Source: JAVVHH01 sp964657565 (GTDB taxonomy: Bacteria > Pseudomonadota > Alphaproteobacteria > Acetobacterales > Acetobacteraceae). Taken from it: a stretch of DNA of 64,000 nt. The notes beneath the pieces are model-generated. The model ran no database searches. It worked only from the letters and a program-made list of their open reading frames with translations, and was not told the origin of the DNA. Below, piece after piece: positions 8,355 to 17,383 of the stretch. The position numbers were made by a program, and so were the translations under genes. Within the stretch, counting starts at the first letter, position 1; the number at the start of each line of letters is the position of its first letter. The stretch spans positions 53,916 through 117,915 of the forward strand of contig CAZZVQ010000001.1 in NCBI GenBank assembly GCA_964657565.1, written 5' to 3'.

Positions 8355-9557
8355 ATGGATGTTGCCCTGCAAGACCAAGCGGTTCCGGTGCTCCGATCCG
8401 ATGCCGAAGCGATCCAGGCAGCCCATGCCTTGGCGGCCGCCTTCCTCCCCGGCGCCGCGGAGCGAGACCGCGAGCGCCGCCTGCCGTTCGCCGAAATGGA
8501 GCAATACTCGGCGAGCGGGCTGGGCGGCATCACCGTCCCGAAGGCGTATGGCGGCCCAGACCTGTCCGCGGCGACGCTGTCGGAGGTGACCGCCATCATC
8601 GCCGCTGCCGATGCCTCGCTCGGCCAACTGCCGCAGAACCATCATGGCTTCCTCCGCCTGTTGCGCTACGAGCCGGATACGGCAAAGGCGGCCTACCTGT
8701 TCGACCTGGCCCTGAAGGGCGCCCGGTTCGGCAACGCCCTCGCCGAAACCGGCGGCAAGACGACGAAGGAGGTGACCGCGCGCATGCGGCGATCCTCGGG
8801 CGGCTGGCTCTTGAATGGCACCAAGAACTACGCCACGGCTGCGATATTCGCTCACTACATTCCGGTGCAGGCCCTGGACGACGACGGCCTCGCCCGCCGG
8901 GCGGTGGCCGAACGTCATGCGCCGGGTCTGACGGTCATCGATGACTGGTCGAGCTTCGGTCAGCGCACCACCGCGAGCGGCACCGTCACGCTGCAGGACG
9001 TCTTCGTTCCCGACAGCCACGTCATCGCCGCCTACCAAGCCTCGGCCAAGCCGACGCTCTACGGCCCGGTGTCGCAGATCATCCAAGCGGCGATCGATCT
9101 CGGCATCGCGCGCGGCACCATCGCGGACACGATCGACTTCGTCCGCACCCGCTCCCGGCCCTGGATCGATAGCGGCCAGGACCGCGCTGCCGACGACGTC
9201 TACACGATCGCCGCCGTGGGCGACCTGCAGGTCCGACTGCACGCGGCCGACGCGCTGCTCCAGCGCGCGGGGCGGATCATCGACGCGGCCACCGAGAACG
9301 AGACCGCCGACGCGGTCGCCGGCGCATCGATCGCGGTGGCCGAGGCGAAGATCCTCACGACCGAGGTGGCGATCCTGGCCGCCAACAAGCTATTCGAACT
9401 CGCGGGCACGCGCTCCACCCTGGCTGAGCACGGGTTGGACCGCCACTGGCGGAACGCCCGCGTCCATACGCTGCACGACCCGGTGCGCTGGAAATTCCAC
9501 ATCATCGGCAACCACGCCCTGAACGGGGTCAATCCGCCCGTCCACGCCTGGATCTGA
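8355..9557 (+). CDS. sfnB: SfnB-family sulfur acquisition oxidoreductase (acyl-CoA-dehydrogenase fold)
   Basis: This is a flavin-dependent oxidoreductase of the SfnB/DszC branch of the acyl-CoA dehydrogenase superfamily, used in assimilating sulfur from sulfones or related compounds. The product has 400 residues. Supporting blocks are LGGITVPKAYGGPDLSAATL, the LGQLPQNHHGFLRLLR loop typical of SfnB, NALAETGGKTTKE, WLLNGTKNYATAA and the C-terminal LFELAGTRSTLAEHGLDRHW. A good ribosome site (AAGGAT at 8341-8346) precedes the ATG. It lies in a plus-strand run between two sulfur-gene fragments and cysE, consistent with sulfate-limitation control, although no CysB site could be picked out by eye. 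Confidence 0.9.
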   Translation: MDVALQDQAVPVLRSDAEAIQAAHALAAAFLPGAAERDRERRLPFAEMEQYSASGLGGITVPKAYGGPDLSAATLSEVTAIIAAADASLGQLPQNHHGFLRLLRYEPDTAKAAYLFDLALKGARFGNALAETGGKTTKEVTARMRRSSGGWLLNGTKNYATAAIFAHYIPVQALDDDGLARRAVAERHAPGLTVIDDWSSFGQRTTASGTVTLQDVFVPDSHVIAAYQASAKPTLYGPVSQIIQAAIDLGIARGTIADTIDFVRTRSRPWIDSGQDRAADDVYTIAAVGDLQVRLHAADALLQRAGRIIDAATENETADAVAGASIAVAEAKILTTEVAILAANKLFELAGTRSTLAEHGLDRHWRNARVHTLHDPVRWKFHIIGNHALNGVNPPVHAWI

Positions 9558-9822
9558 ACCCTCATCAAGGAGCCACAACCCACGATATCGAAGAAGCGTT
9601 GATCCTTGGGGACCGAGTAGCGGTGCTGCAGCCCCATCCGGGCCGGCTCAGGGAGGTGCATAGCATCGACCTGCCGCGCCCTCGCGACCGTGATAGCGCC
9701 ACCTTCGCGCACCATAAGAGAAGCCTGCGCGGTGCGCTTGGGCATGCGGGCGCGCCAACTTGTCTGGAAGAGCTTCGTTGGTGACCGCGACTAAATCGGA
9801 TAGCGTCGCCGAACGGGAGGGA
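9558..9822. other. Intergenic region without a recognised gene
   Basis: About 265 bp separate sfnB and cysE. A minus-strand frame crosses it (it includes the residues LQHRYSVPKDQRFFDIVG), but the same frame runs on antisense into sfnB and I recognise no family in it. It may be a scrap of a lost gene. No clear terminator or promoter was seen. Confidence 0.4.
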
Positions 9823-10683
9823 ATGGTGTCGATCGAGCCAGAAGCCAGCTTTAGCCTGCTGTCCTCCGAGCCCGTTGGCTTCGCCACGGGTCCGGTCACT
9901 CACATCTGGATGCAACTATGCGCCGAAGCGATCGCCGCCGCCGAGCGTGACCCGGTCATGACCCGCGCGATGAATGCGGCTGTGCTCTATCACGCCAGCT
10001 TCGGGCAAGCGCTGGCGCATCGCGTCGCCCAGAAGCTCGGCAGCTACGACCTTGGCCAGGATGAGCTGCTTCCGTTCATCTGCCAGGCCTTTCTCAGCGA
10101 TCCCGCCATCCTCGCCGCGGCAGCGTCAGACCTGGCCGCCATCAAGGAGCGTGACCCCAGCAATTCGGAATTCCTGACGCCGTTCCTGTATTTCAAGGGC
10201 TTTCTGGCACTCCAGGGGCAGCGCGTCTCGCACTGGCTTTGGAATGACGGGCGCGTTCACCTCGCCCGGCATCTGCAAAGCCGCATCTCGGAGGTTCTCG
10301 GCGTCGACATCCATCCGGCGGCAAAGATCGGCAAGGGCGTGATGCTCGACCACGGCAGCGGGCTGGTGATCGGCGAAACGGCAGTGGTCGAGGACGACGT
10401 ATCGATCCTGCAGAACGTGACGCTGGGCGGCACCGGCAAGGACACCGGCGACCGTCATCCGAAGATCCGGCGCGGCGTGCTGATCGGCGCCGGGGCAACG
10501 ATCCTCGGCAACATCGAGGTCGGGGTCGGTGCCAAGATCGGCGCTGGCAGCGTGGTAGTCAGCGCCGTGCTCCCCTTCACCTCCGTCGTCGGCGTTCCCG
10601 CCCGCCCGGTCGGTCGACCGCATACGGCGCTCCCCGGTGTCACCATGAACCAGGCCTTGGCGGAGTTCGACTACGTGATCTGA
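9823..10683 (+). CDS. cysE: Serine O-acetyltransferase
   Basis: CysE acetylates L-serine with acetyl-CoA, giving the O-acetylserine that accepts sulfide in cysteine synthesis. The N-terminal helical domain (to about residue 150) is followed by the left-handed beta-helix of hexapeptide repeats. The latter contains the conserved GVDIHPAAKIGKGVMLDHGS and GLVIGETAVVEDDVSILQNV, including the catalytic-type His residues, then GGTGKDTGDRHPKI and GAGATILGNIEVG. I chose the ATG at 9823, preceded by GGGAGG, giving 286 residues. The frame also offers GTG at 9781 and TTG at 9760. It closes a plus-strand set of sulfur genes, coupling scavenged sulfur to cysteine. Confidence 0.92.
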   Translation: MVSIEPEASFSLLSSEPVGFATGPVTHIWMQLCAEAIAAAERDPVMTRAMNAAVLYHASFGQALAHRVAQKLGSYDLGQDELLPFICQAFLSDPAILAAAASDLAAIKERDPSNSEFLTPFLYFKGFLALQGQRVSHWLWNDGRVHLARHLQSRISEVLGVDIHPAAKIGKGVMLDHGSGLVIGETAVVEDDVSILQNVTLGGTGKDTGDRHPKIRRGVLIGAGATILGNIEVGVGAKIGAGSVVVSAVLPFTSVVGVPARPVGRPHTALPGVTMNQALAEFDYVI

Positions 10684-11166
10684 CGTGAGGACGGCGCGTA
10701 CGAGCGAAGCTTAGCGACCGCCAACGTCCCGGCCGCGCCCGGTCGAAGGTCGGCACGCGCCGCCGCATGGATGGCGTGGAAAGGCAGCAGCCCATCTCGA
10801 ACCGCAGCCAGCGTCTCGACGAGGTCCGCCTCCACCAACTCCTGCACCTCGCCAATGCCGCCGTGCTCGGGCTGCGTCTCACGTGACAATCCACTCGCAA
10901 GATAGCAGTAGGCGGTATTGGGTGGCGAGGTGGTCCAGCCGGCCGCCCGCATAGCCCGTCTCCTCCTGCAGCTCACGCCGCGCGGCCGCCCTCGCGGCCT
11001 CCTCGGGCACCGTGCCATCGGCCGGATCGACGAGCCCGCCGGGCAACCCGGCCAGTATCGCACCGACGCCGTGCCGATACTCTCGCACCAGCATCAGACG
11101 AAGGCTGCCCTTGACCAGGGGCACGATGGTGACCCAATCGGATATCGGGCTCATACGGTCGAACAA
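10671..11166 (-). pseudogene. Nudix hydrolase (ADP-ribose pyrophosphatase-like), frameshifted
   Basis: The first frame (from ATG 11166) encodes WVTIVPLVKGSLRLMLVREY and a Nudix box with an enlarged first spacing: GGLVDPADG, then RRELQEETGYAG. It reads on to a stop at 10879. From about position 10930 the homology continues in another frame (YLASGLSRETQPEHGGIGEV, then ELVEADLVETLAAVRDG) to 10671. Joined, the two pieces give a normal Nudix hydrolase of about 160 residues. One base lost or gained near 10925-10935, around the codons for LATQY, explains the break. The catalytic REx2EE core is intact, so an assembly error should be excluded before calling the gene dead. Confidence 0.75.
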
Positions 11167-11226
11167 AGTAATTCAGCAGGCTGGCCGCCTAACCCTGTCC
11201 CCAGTAGGCGGCCAGAAGCTGGAAGA

Positions 11227-12472
11227 TCACGCGGCCGCATCGAGGTAGCGGGCGACCTCGTCCGCGACAGTGCGGGCCTGGATCCGGATATCGGGCACGG
11301 CCGTGCACTCCCAGAACACGCCACGCACGATCGGGCCCAGCGCCCAGGCCGCACCGCTTCTCTCTCCTCTACAGTTCACCAGCTGAAGCGTCTCCGTCAC
11401 CTCGACCCCCATGCCATGCTGGTCCGTGCGCGCGAGACCCGCGCCGATCAGGCTGGCAATGAGCCCATCACTTTGCGTCCCCGTTCCGATACCGGTCGCG
11501 TAGATCACTCGCTGGACCTCGATGCTCTCGGCAATCGCAACACCGCGATCCCGGATGTCCACGTGTGCGACCGGGCCGTGCAACCCGGGCCGGACCTCGA
11601 TCGCCTGTACTCGGCCCCGCTTCAGCCGAAGCGCTCCGTCTTCCACCAGGCTGGCGAAAACGTCCGCAGGGCCCGGCGCCAAGCGATGGCGGTGGACATC
11701 CCAATACGGCCGGAGATGGCGCAGGAAGCGGTCTCGTTCGGCCGGCGGCAAGGCAAACCAAAGCCCGGTGGTGACCGGCCGCAACCCGTCGATGACGGCC
11801 CGCCAGTCGTGGCCCTCGGCAGCTTCGTCCCGGATACGGTCACGAACGAGCCGCATCAGCGAGCTCAACGACTGGCACTCGGGTCCGGTGAAGGCGGCGC
11901 ACGGCACGGCAGGTTGTGGCTCCCCGTGCCGCTGCGGCACCAATCCGCGGCGGGAGAGTGCGATGATCGGGCCGGTGAAACCGTTGCGGTGCATACTCAG
12001 GGCAAGGTCGACCAGCCTCGTCCGCGGACAGGCGGACGCGGCCGCCCGACAGGCTCATTTCCTCATAGAGGAGGGCACGAAGATAACGGCCGTAGATGCG
12101 CCGGGTCGCGAAGGTGCCCGCCGCGGTAGTGTGGACCTCATCCGGCCACCTCGCGGCTCGGCCGGCCATCCATCGTTCGAAATGGCCGGGATCGTCGGGC
12201 ATCGCGCTCATGTTGCCGGTCCGCACATTGAGCAGATGCGGCGCATCGCTCGCGGCATAGGCAGGACCGCGCGCAAACCGGCCGGTCCGGTCGAACAGGT
12301 AGACGACGCAGTCCGGCGGCAGAACCCGGCGAAGGTGAATCGCGGCCATCGTCCCGGAGAAGCCTGCCCCCACGATTGCGACCGCCCGACCCTGCCCGGC
12401 ATCACGAGGCCCGATCCGGCGTTGGGATGAGAGGGCCATCGGATTGGCGGTGGCCTGTTTCGTAAGGATCAT
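11227..12472 (-). pseudogene. FAD/NAD(P)-binding protein (YdhS/lysine-hydroxylase-like fold), frameshift plus internal deletion
   Basis: From ATG 12472 the first frame encodes a clean FAD dinucleotide motif (AVAIVGAGFSGTMAAIHLRR) and family blocks such as APHLLNVRTGNMSAMPDD and the YGRYLRALLYEEM helix. After the residues VRLSADEAG, near 12020, the meaning moves to another frame, which begins RNGFTGPIIALSRRGLVPQR and runs to a normal C-terminus at 11227 (VIYATGIGTG, GAAWALGPIVRGVFWE). In intact relatives roughly 100 residues, covering the second nucleotide-binding Rossmann motif, lie between these points and are absent here. So this is a deletion with loss of frame. It sits in a decayed stretch next to a transposase scrap. 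Confidence 0.78.
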
Positions 12473-12552
12473 CTTAGTCTCCAGAAGCAGGCTGAGATCA
12501 TCAAGGTCTGTACCGCAAATATCTCGTCGCACGCGAACGAAGTCGCGGCAGC

Positions 12553-12840
12553 TTACGAAACCCGGTGTGGTTTGAGGTCGTGCGCCCGCCAAATCCGCTG
12601 CACCGACGTCAGCGAGAGGCCCACGGCTTGTGCCATCGCTCGGCCCGTCCACTGCGTGACTTCGCCCTCAGGCTTGCCGCAGGTCAGCGCCACGGCACGC
12701 GCGACGGTCTCGGCCGAAATGGGCGGTTTGCCGGGCTTGCGGGTCTTGTCGCGCAGCAACCCGTCCACGCCCTCCTCGGCAAAGCGCTGTTGCCAGAACC
12801 GGTGCCAGGTCACGCGTCGTGAGTCTTCGTATGAGTGGTC
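12553..12840 (-). mobile_element. IS630-family transposase N-terminal fragment
   Basis: The minus frame 12813-12553 encodes a helix-turn-helix region typical of the IS630 transposase N-terminus: WHRFWQQRFAEEGVDGLL, GKPPISAETVARAVALT, WTGRAMAQAVGLSLTSVQRI and WRAHDLKPHRV. It stops right after HRV, where complete enzymes continue into the DDE catalytic domain. No catalytic residues or terminal inverted repeats are visible, so it cannot move on its own. It separates the broken FAD protein from the intact SDR gene. A C-terminal scrap of the same family lies at 45418-45535. Confidence 0.75.
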
Positions 12841-12861
12841 TTGTCAGTGTAGGTCGGGTTT

Positions 12862-13629
12862 TCACCAGCAAACAAACCCACCGTCGACGACCAGATCTAT
12901 CCCTGTCACGAAGCTTGAGGCCGCCGAAGCGAGGAATACCGCAGGCCCGACCATCTCGTCGGCCGTCGCGATCCGCTGCATTGGAGTGTCGCGCTTGAAA
13001 ATCTTCAGCTGATCGGCAACCTCGTTACGATCATTCATCGGCGTCATCGTGTAGCCCGGACTGATGGCATTGACCCGGATTCCACGATCAGCCCACTCCA
13101 TTGCCAGCGCCTTCGATAATTGGGTCACAGCAGCCTTGGACGAGTTGTAATGGACCTGGAGGAGCCCGCGATTGCAGATGATGCCGGAGATCGACGAGAT
13201 GTTGACGATGGTGCCTAACCGACGGGCAAGCATGACCCGTCCCTCCGCCTGACATGACAAAAAGACGCCGGTCACGTTCGTCTCGTACACGCGGTTCCAG
13301 TCTTCGACCGACAGGGTCTCGGCCGGCTCGGCATGAGCGATGCCAGCGTTGTTGACCGCGATGCTCAGCGGACCGAGTTCCGCCTCGACACGCGCCACGG
13401 CGGCCGCCAGCGCGTCGGCTGAGGTGACCGTGCCATGCACCACGAGGGCTCTGCGGCTTAGCCGCGTGACCGCATGCGCGGTCTCATCCAGGCCAGCGGC
13501 CCTGCTCCGACGGCCGAAGCAACAGACGTCTGCGCCCGCTTCTGCCAAACCAATGGCGATGGCTTGGCCGATGCCACTACCGGCTCCGGTCACAAGCGCA
13601 ACCTTGCCGCTCAAGTCGAAGCGATTCAC
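12862..13629 (-). CDS. SDR-family NAD(P)-dependent oxidoreductase (sugar/polyol dehydrogenase-like)
   Basis: This 255-residue classical short-chain dehydrogenase carries the cofactor motif TGAGSGIG at 14-21, NNAG near 93, the catalytic Ser in NISSISG, and YNSSK (Tyr-x3-Lys), followed by RVNAISPGYTMTPM. It starts at a GTG (13629) preceded by GAGAGGA. It is the last gene of the Rbs-type importer operon, 34 bp after the permease, so it probably oxidises the imported sugar or polyol at one carbon. Substrate and NAD/NADP preference are not readable. The IS630 scrap lies just downstream but has not damaged the coding region. Confidence 0.92.
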   Translation of the reverse strand: MNRFDLSGKVALVTGAGSGIGQAIAIGLAEAGADVCCFGRRSRAAGLDETAHAVTRLSRRALVVHGTVTSADALAAAVARVEAELGPLSIAVNNAGIAHAEPAETLSVEDWNRVYETNVTGVFLSCQAEGRVMLARRLGTIVNISSISGIICNRGLLQVHYNSSKAAVTQLSKALAMEWADRGIRVNAISPGYTMTPMNDRNEVADQLKIFKRDTPMQRIATADEMVGPAVFLASAASSFVTGIDLVVDGGFVCW

Positions 13630-13663
13630 GAGTTCCTCTCCAATGTACTGGTAGTTACCAGAA

Positions 13664-14650
13664 TTAGCGCTGACGCCGGACGAGGTCGACCAGGACGGCG
13701 AGGAGCACCACGCAACCGATGATGACCCGTTGCCAATACGATGAGATGTTCAGGAGCACGATGCCGTTGTCGAGCACCGCCATCAGCAACGTACCGGCGA
13801 CGACGCCCGTGACCGTGCCCTGGCCACCCCGTAGGGAAACGCCGCCGATGATGGCGGCGGTGATGGCGGGCATCAGCCATCCCTCGCCCACCGATGGCTG
13901 ACCCGAATCCATGCGGCTGGCGTAGAGGATACCCGACAGGGCAGCGAAGGCGCCGGACAAGCCAAACACCACCATCTCGACCCGGCGCACTGCAATGCCG
14001 ACCAGAACCGCGGCGGGACGATTGCCGCCGATGGCGTAGATGTTACGGCCGAACGGCGTCCGATTCAGCACGAATGCGAGCACGAGCGCGAGCGCAACGA
14101 AGGCGATGACGGGCCCCGAAATGCCGAAGACTTCTCCTTTGCCGAATATCTGGAACGTCTGCCCAAGCGGCCGCACGGGGGAGCCCTCGGTAATAACCAA
14201 AGTCAAGCCTGCCAACACTTGCCAGGACGCCAGCGTCACGATGAAGGGGTTCAGCCGTGCATAGGCGATCAGGCCGCCATTGATGGATCCGACGACGAAA
14301 CCGAACAGGCACGTCAGCGGGATCACCGCGTATGGGTTCACCCCGAACCTAGCAAGCATCAAGGAGCCGATGATGGCCGACAAGCCCGCTGCCGCTCCGA
14401 CCGAAAGATCGATGCCCCCGATCAGGAGCACCAGGGTTTGTCCGAGCGCGATGATGCCAACAAAGGACGCCTGCCGGATCACGGTTGTTAGATTATAACT
14501 GGACGAGAAGTTCGGGTTTAGGACGGCCAGCAGGCTACACAGGACAAGCAATGCCGCCAGAATGCCCATGGCCTCGAAACGTGCCAGCCGGCTCTTCAAA
14601 GCTTCGGTGGGGCCAACGGCCGGGGGGAGCGTGCGAACTTCGTCGGGCAT
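13664..14650 (-). CDS. Sugar ABC transporter permease (RbsC/AraH type)
   Basis: This 328-residue inner-membrane permease of the CUT2 sugar importers forms the homodimeric channel partner of the upstream fused ATPase. Visible are the N-terminal membrane helix, GIIALGQTLVLLIGGIDLSV (the most conserved RbsC block), the NGGLIAYARLNPFIVTLAS block, and the GRNIYAIGGNRPAAVLVGI cytoplasmic loop, with a hydrophobic C-terminus rich in helices. The ATG at 14650 lies 9 bp after the ATPase stop. Confidence 0.94.
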   Translation of the reverse strand: MPDEVRTLPPAVGPTEALKSRLARFEAMGILAALLVLCSLLAVLNPNFSSSYNLTTVIRQASFVGIIALGQTLVLLIGGIDLSVGAAAGLSAIIGSLMLARFGVNPYAVIPLTCLFGFVVGSINGGLIAYARLNPFIVTLASWQVLAGLTLVITEGSPVRPLGQTFQIFGKGEVFGISGPVIAFVALALVLAFVLNRTPFGRNIYAIGGNRPAAVLVGIAVRRVEMVVFGLSGAFAALSGILYASRMDSGQPSVGEGWLMPAITAAIIGGVSLRGGQGTVTGVVAGTLLMAVLDNGIVLLNISSYWQRVIIGCVVLLAVLVDLVRRQR

Positions 14651-14659
14651 TGCTTCTTC

Positions 14660-16144
14660 TCAGCGCATCGCGACGGCAAGCAGGCTTTCCTGCGTGGCGC
14701 CCTCGGTTGGAACGGTCCCTTGCACCCGACCCTCATGCATCAGCAGCACGCGGTCGGACACGTCGAGGATCTCCTGCAATTCTGAGGAGATGTAGACGAT
14801 CGCAAGCCCCTCCCGGGCGAGCCGACGGAGCAGCAGTTGGATCTCCCGCTTGGCATTGACATCGATCCCGCGTGTCGGCTCGTCGAGGATCAGGATGCGG
14901 CAGGAACTCATGAGCCACCGAGCGAGGATGGCTTTCTGCTGGTTGCCGCCGCTCAGATCGCCAATCCGCTGTCGGGGTGAGACGGCTTTGATCGGGATTG
15001 AGCGGATGTAAGACTGGGCTGCTTCAAAGGCGTCGCCCCACGCGATGCCGAAAAGTCGCATCGAGCGGGCCAGACTCGGCAGGACGATGTTCTCGGCGAC
15101 GCTGAGCAACGGGAAGATCCCCTCGTATTTGCGTTCTTCCGGAAGATAGACGAGCCCAGCGTGGATCGCGTCTGCAGGAGCTCTGAAACGAACGCGCCGG
15201 CCGAATACTTCCACATGCCCCTGATCGGCGACGCTATCGCCAAAGATACAGCGTGCAAGCTCGGTCCTACCCGACCCGATGAGCCCACCGATCGCGAGAA
15301 TCTCGCCTTTCGCGAGTTCGAAGTGGACACCCTCGAATTCCCCCTTGCGCGACAAGCCACAGACCTTGAGCACGATCTCGCCAGTTTCCAGAAATGGCAC
15401 TTCTCGGCGCAGATTGCTCGAAGCTAGTTCCCGGCCAGCCATGGCCCGGATCATGGCATCCTTATTCGTTTGTGCAGCGGGAAGCTCGGCGACAGCGCGA
15501 CCGTCGCGGAGCACCGTTATTCGGTCCGCCAAGGCGAGGATTTCGTCCAGCCGATGGGAGATATACAGGGCCGCACCTCCCGCGGCGCGGAAGCTGCGGA
15601 TGAAGGCAAATAGTCTCTCAGCGTCTCTCTCGGTCAAAGCGGCGGTGGGCTCGTCGAAGATCAGCAGTTCAGCCCCGGCCGACGTCGCCCGCGCGATCTG
15701 GACCAGTTGCTGTTGTGCAACCGTGAGCCGGCCCGCCTTGGCCTCAGGATCGATGCCCGGGTCGATAGCCGCGATGGCCACGGCGGCGCGCCGGCGGCTT
15801 TCGGCCCAGTTTACCATGCCACCACTGGTGGCATGGCGACCAAGGACGATGTTCTCAGCGGCCGAAAGATGCGGCGCCAGCATAATTTCCTGCGGCGCGA
15901 TCGCGATTCCCTCACGTTGCGCCTGTGCGGGAGAGCTAAAGGCAACGGGACGGCCATCGATCAAGAACATGCCGGAGCTCGGTCGCAGATTGCCACAGAT
16001 GAGATTCATCAGCGTGCTTTTGCCGGCGCCGTTCTCACCGATGATGGCGTGAACTTCGCCGGCATGCACCTGCAATGAAACATCGCAGACGGCAACGATG
16101 GGCCCGAAAGCGCGCGACACTCCTCGAACTTCGAACGTCTTCAT
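14660..16144 (-). CDS. Sugar ABC transporter ATP-binding protein, duplicated domains (RbsA/XylG type)
   Basis: The 494-residue tandem ATPase is characteristic of CUT2 importers. The N-terminal domain has Walker A GENGAGKST near residue 37 and FDEPTAALTERDAERL as Walker B/D-loop. The C-terminal domain has the degenerate P-loop GGLIGSGRTELARCI, signature LSGGNQQKAILARW and LDEPTRGIDVNAK, as is usual for RbsA, where only one site is fully catalytic. A 23-bp near-perfect inverted repeat (15814-15836) lies inside the coding sequence at the RHATSGGMVNW codons. Confidence 0.94.
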   Translation of the reverse strand: MKTFEVRGVSRAFGPIVAVCDVSLQVHAGEVHAIIGENGAGKSTLMNLICGNLRPSSGMFLIDGRPVAFSSPAQAQREGIAIAPQEIMLAPHLSAAENIVLGRHATSGGMVNWAESRRRAAVAIAAIDPGIDPEAKAGRLTVAQQQLVQIARATSAGAELLIFDEPTAALTERDAERLFAFIRSFRAAGGAALYISHRLDEILALADRITVLRDGRAVAELPAAQTNKDAMIRAMAGRELASSNLRREVPFLETGEIVLKVCGLSRKGEFEGVHFELAKGEILAIGGLIGSGRTELARCIFGDSVADQGHVEVFGRRVRFRAPADAIHAGLVYLPEERKYEGIFPLLSVAENIVLPSLARSMRLFGIAWGDAFEAAQSYIRSIPIKAVSPRQRIGDLSGGNQQKAILARWLMSSCRILILDEPTRGIDVNAKREIQLLLRRLAREGLAIVYISSELQEILDVSDRVLLMHEGRVQGTVPTEGATQESLLAVAMR

Positions 16145-16207
16145 GAAGGCGTCATGTGCCTACTTTGGCGGCAGGCCGCGGCCCGGCCGCCGACATCACA
16201 ATCTCCC

Positions 16208-17173
16208 TCACTGAGCGAGCGCGGCCTTGTCCATCAAGAAGGCGCCGGTTTCATGCTCCTGGGCGATCGTATGGTTCTGATTGAGGGCCACCAGGTAACG
16301 AACGCTCCAGTAGCCGATTTCCCACTGCCGCTGCGCCGTCACACCGCTGATCACGCCGCTCGTGATCAGCGGGTAGGTCTCGGGCAGGTCGCCGCCCCCA
16401 GTCACCAAGACCTTACCGCCAAGATTGGCAGCGACGATCGCCCGGGCCGCGCCGATCGGCGCCGATGCGTTCGCCCCATAGATTCCCTTGAGGTCACGAT
16501 TAGCCTGAAGCGCATTCTCGGTGAGTGACACCGCGGTCTCGAGATTATCGTTGTCCGGCCGCTCGAACACGACCGTCACCTTGGGGTGCTTGGTCGCCAG
16601 TTGATCCTTGAAGCCTTTCACGCGAGCGACGTGGTTCGGTGCCGTGAGACTGCCGCTCAGGATGCCGACTTTCCCGGCGTCGCCGATCTGCTTGGCCAGG
16701 AAGTCCGCCATATCGCGACCGTCCTGCTCATCCGCGCGATGGCCGATAAACGGGTAGGAGCCGCCGCACGACGTATCGAACGTCACGAGGTTGATCTTAC
16801 GCTCGAGTGCTTCCCCAAGAAGCTGCGAGTTCGTCGCCGGGTCGAGGCAGGAAAAAGCGATTCCGTCCGGCTTGCGGCCAATATCCGTCTCGAGCCGGCG
16901 ATTTTGTTCAGCCACATCGGCTTGCGCAGGTGCATCCCATACGAAGTCGACGTCGATCCCTTCTTTTGCGAGTTCAGCCACCGCAACCTTCGCGCCCTGC
17001 TGGACGACGTCGTACCAGGGGTGAACTACTTTCGGGATGAAGACCAGCATCAGCTTCTTCTTGACCGGTCGTATCAACCCCGCTTGGTCGAAACCTTCGG
17101 CCCAGCTCGCCGCCGGCATTGCTGCCGAGAGCGAAGCCGCCAGCACTGCTGCAAGAACACTGCGTGTCAGCAT
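16208..17173 (-). CDS. Sugar ABC transporter substrate-binding protein (RbsB type)
   Basis: This 321-residue periplasmic binding protein opens with a cleavable-looking signal peptide (LTRSVLAAVLAASLSAAMPA) and continues into the type-I sugar-binding fold with KLMLVFIPKVVHPWYDVVQQ, AFSCLDPATNSQLLGEALE and GIYGANASAPIGAARAIVAA. The ATG at 17173 follows GGGAGG. It is the first gene of the minus arm (binding protein, ATPase, permease, SDR). Its start lies 28 bp from the nearest GTACGTA operator copy, so repression by the divergent GntR protein is likely. The sugar is unknown. Confidence 0.92.
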   Translation of the reverse strand: MLTRSVLAAVLAASLSAAMPAASWAEGFDQAGLIRPVKKKLMLVFIPKVVHPWYDVVQQGAKVAVAELAKEGIDVDFVWDAPAQADVAEQNRRLETDIGRKPDGIAFSCLDPATNSQLLGEALERKINLVTFDTSCGGSYPFIGHRADEQDGRDMADFLAKQIGDAGKVGILSGSLTAPNHVARVKGFKDQLATKHPKVTVVFERPDNDNLETAVSLTENALQANRDLKGIYGANASAPIGAARAIVAANLGGKVLVTGGGDLPETYPLITSGVISGVTAQRQWEIGYWSVRYLVALNQNHTIAQEHETGAFLMDKAALAQ

Positions 17174-17200
17174 TTTTCATCCTCCCTTACTGCCCCACAC

Positions 17201-17230
17201 TGTACGTATGGACGGTCTGTACGTACGAGC
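17201..17230. promoter_or_regulatory. Two putative GntR operator copies (TGTACGTAYG) upstream of the sugar ABC operon
   Basis: TGTACGTATGGAC at 17201 and TGTACGTACGAGC at 17218 are near-identical copies spaced 17 bp apart. The core GTACGTAC of the second copy is self-complementary, which fits binding by a dimeric regulator. They sit immediately upstream of the binding-protein start at 17173. A third copy precedes the gntR gene. Confidence 0.65.
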
Positions 17231-17354
17231 GGTATCATGCTCTTCTGTCAGGGCACAAGGTCTGATGTCTTGCGGAAATAGTGTTTGCCAGCGGCTGGAA
17301 ATCTCTCGAACCGCCTGGCGGAAAATAACTTGCAGGCACGTATCTGGTAGGTAT

Positions 17355-17367
17355 TGTACGTACGAGA
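17355..17367. promoter_or_regulatory. Third GTACGTAC operator copy upstream of gntR
   Basis: TGTACGTACGAGA matches the 17218 copy in 12 of 13 bases and contains the same 8-bp palindrome. It ends 16 bp before the regulator ATG at 17384, a placement consistent with autorepression. Confidence 0.62.
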
Positions 17368-17383
17368 TGGCACAGCTCCTCCG

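Noticed and set aside
9565..9915. Minus-strand frames across the sfnB-cysE gap
   Set aside because: No family recognised; part overlaps cysE or sfnB antisense. Recorded as a gap without gene.
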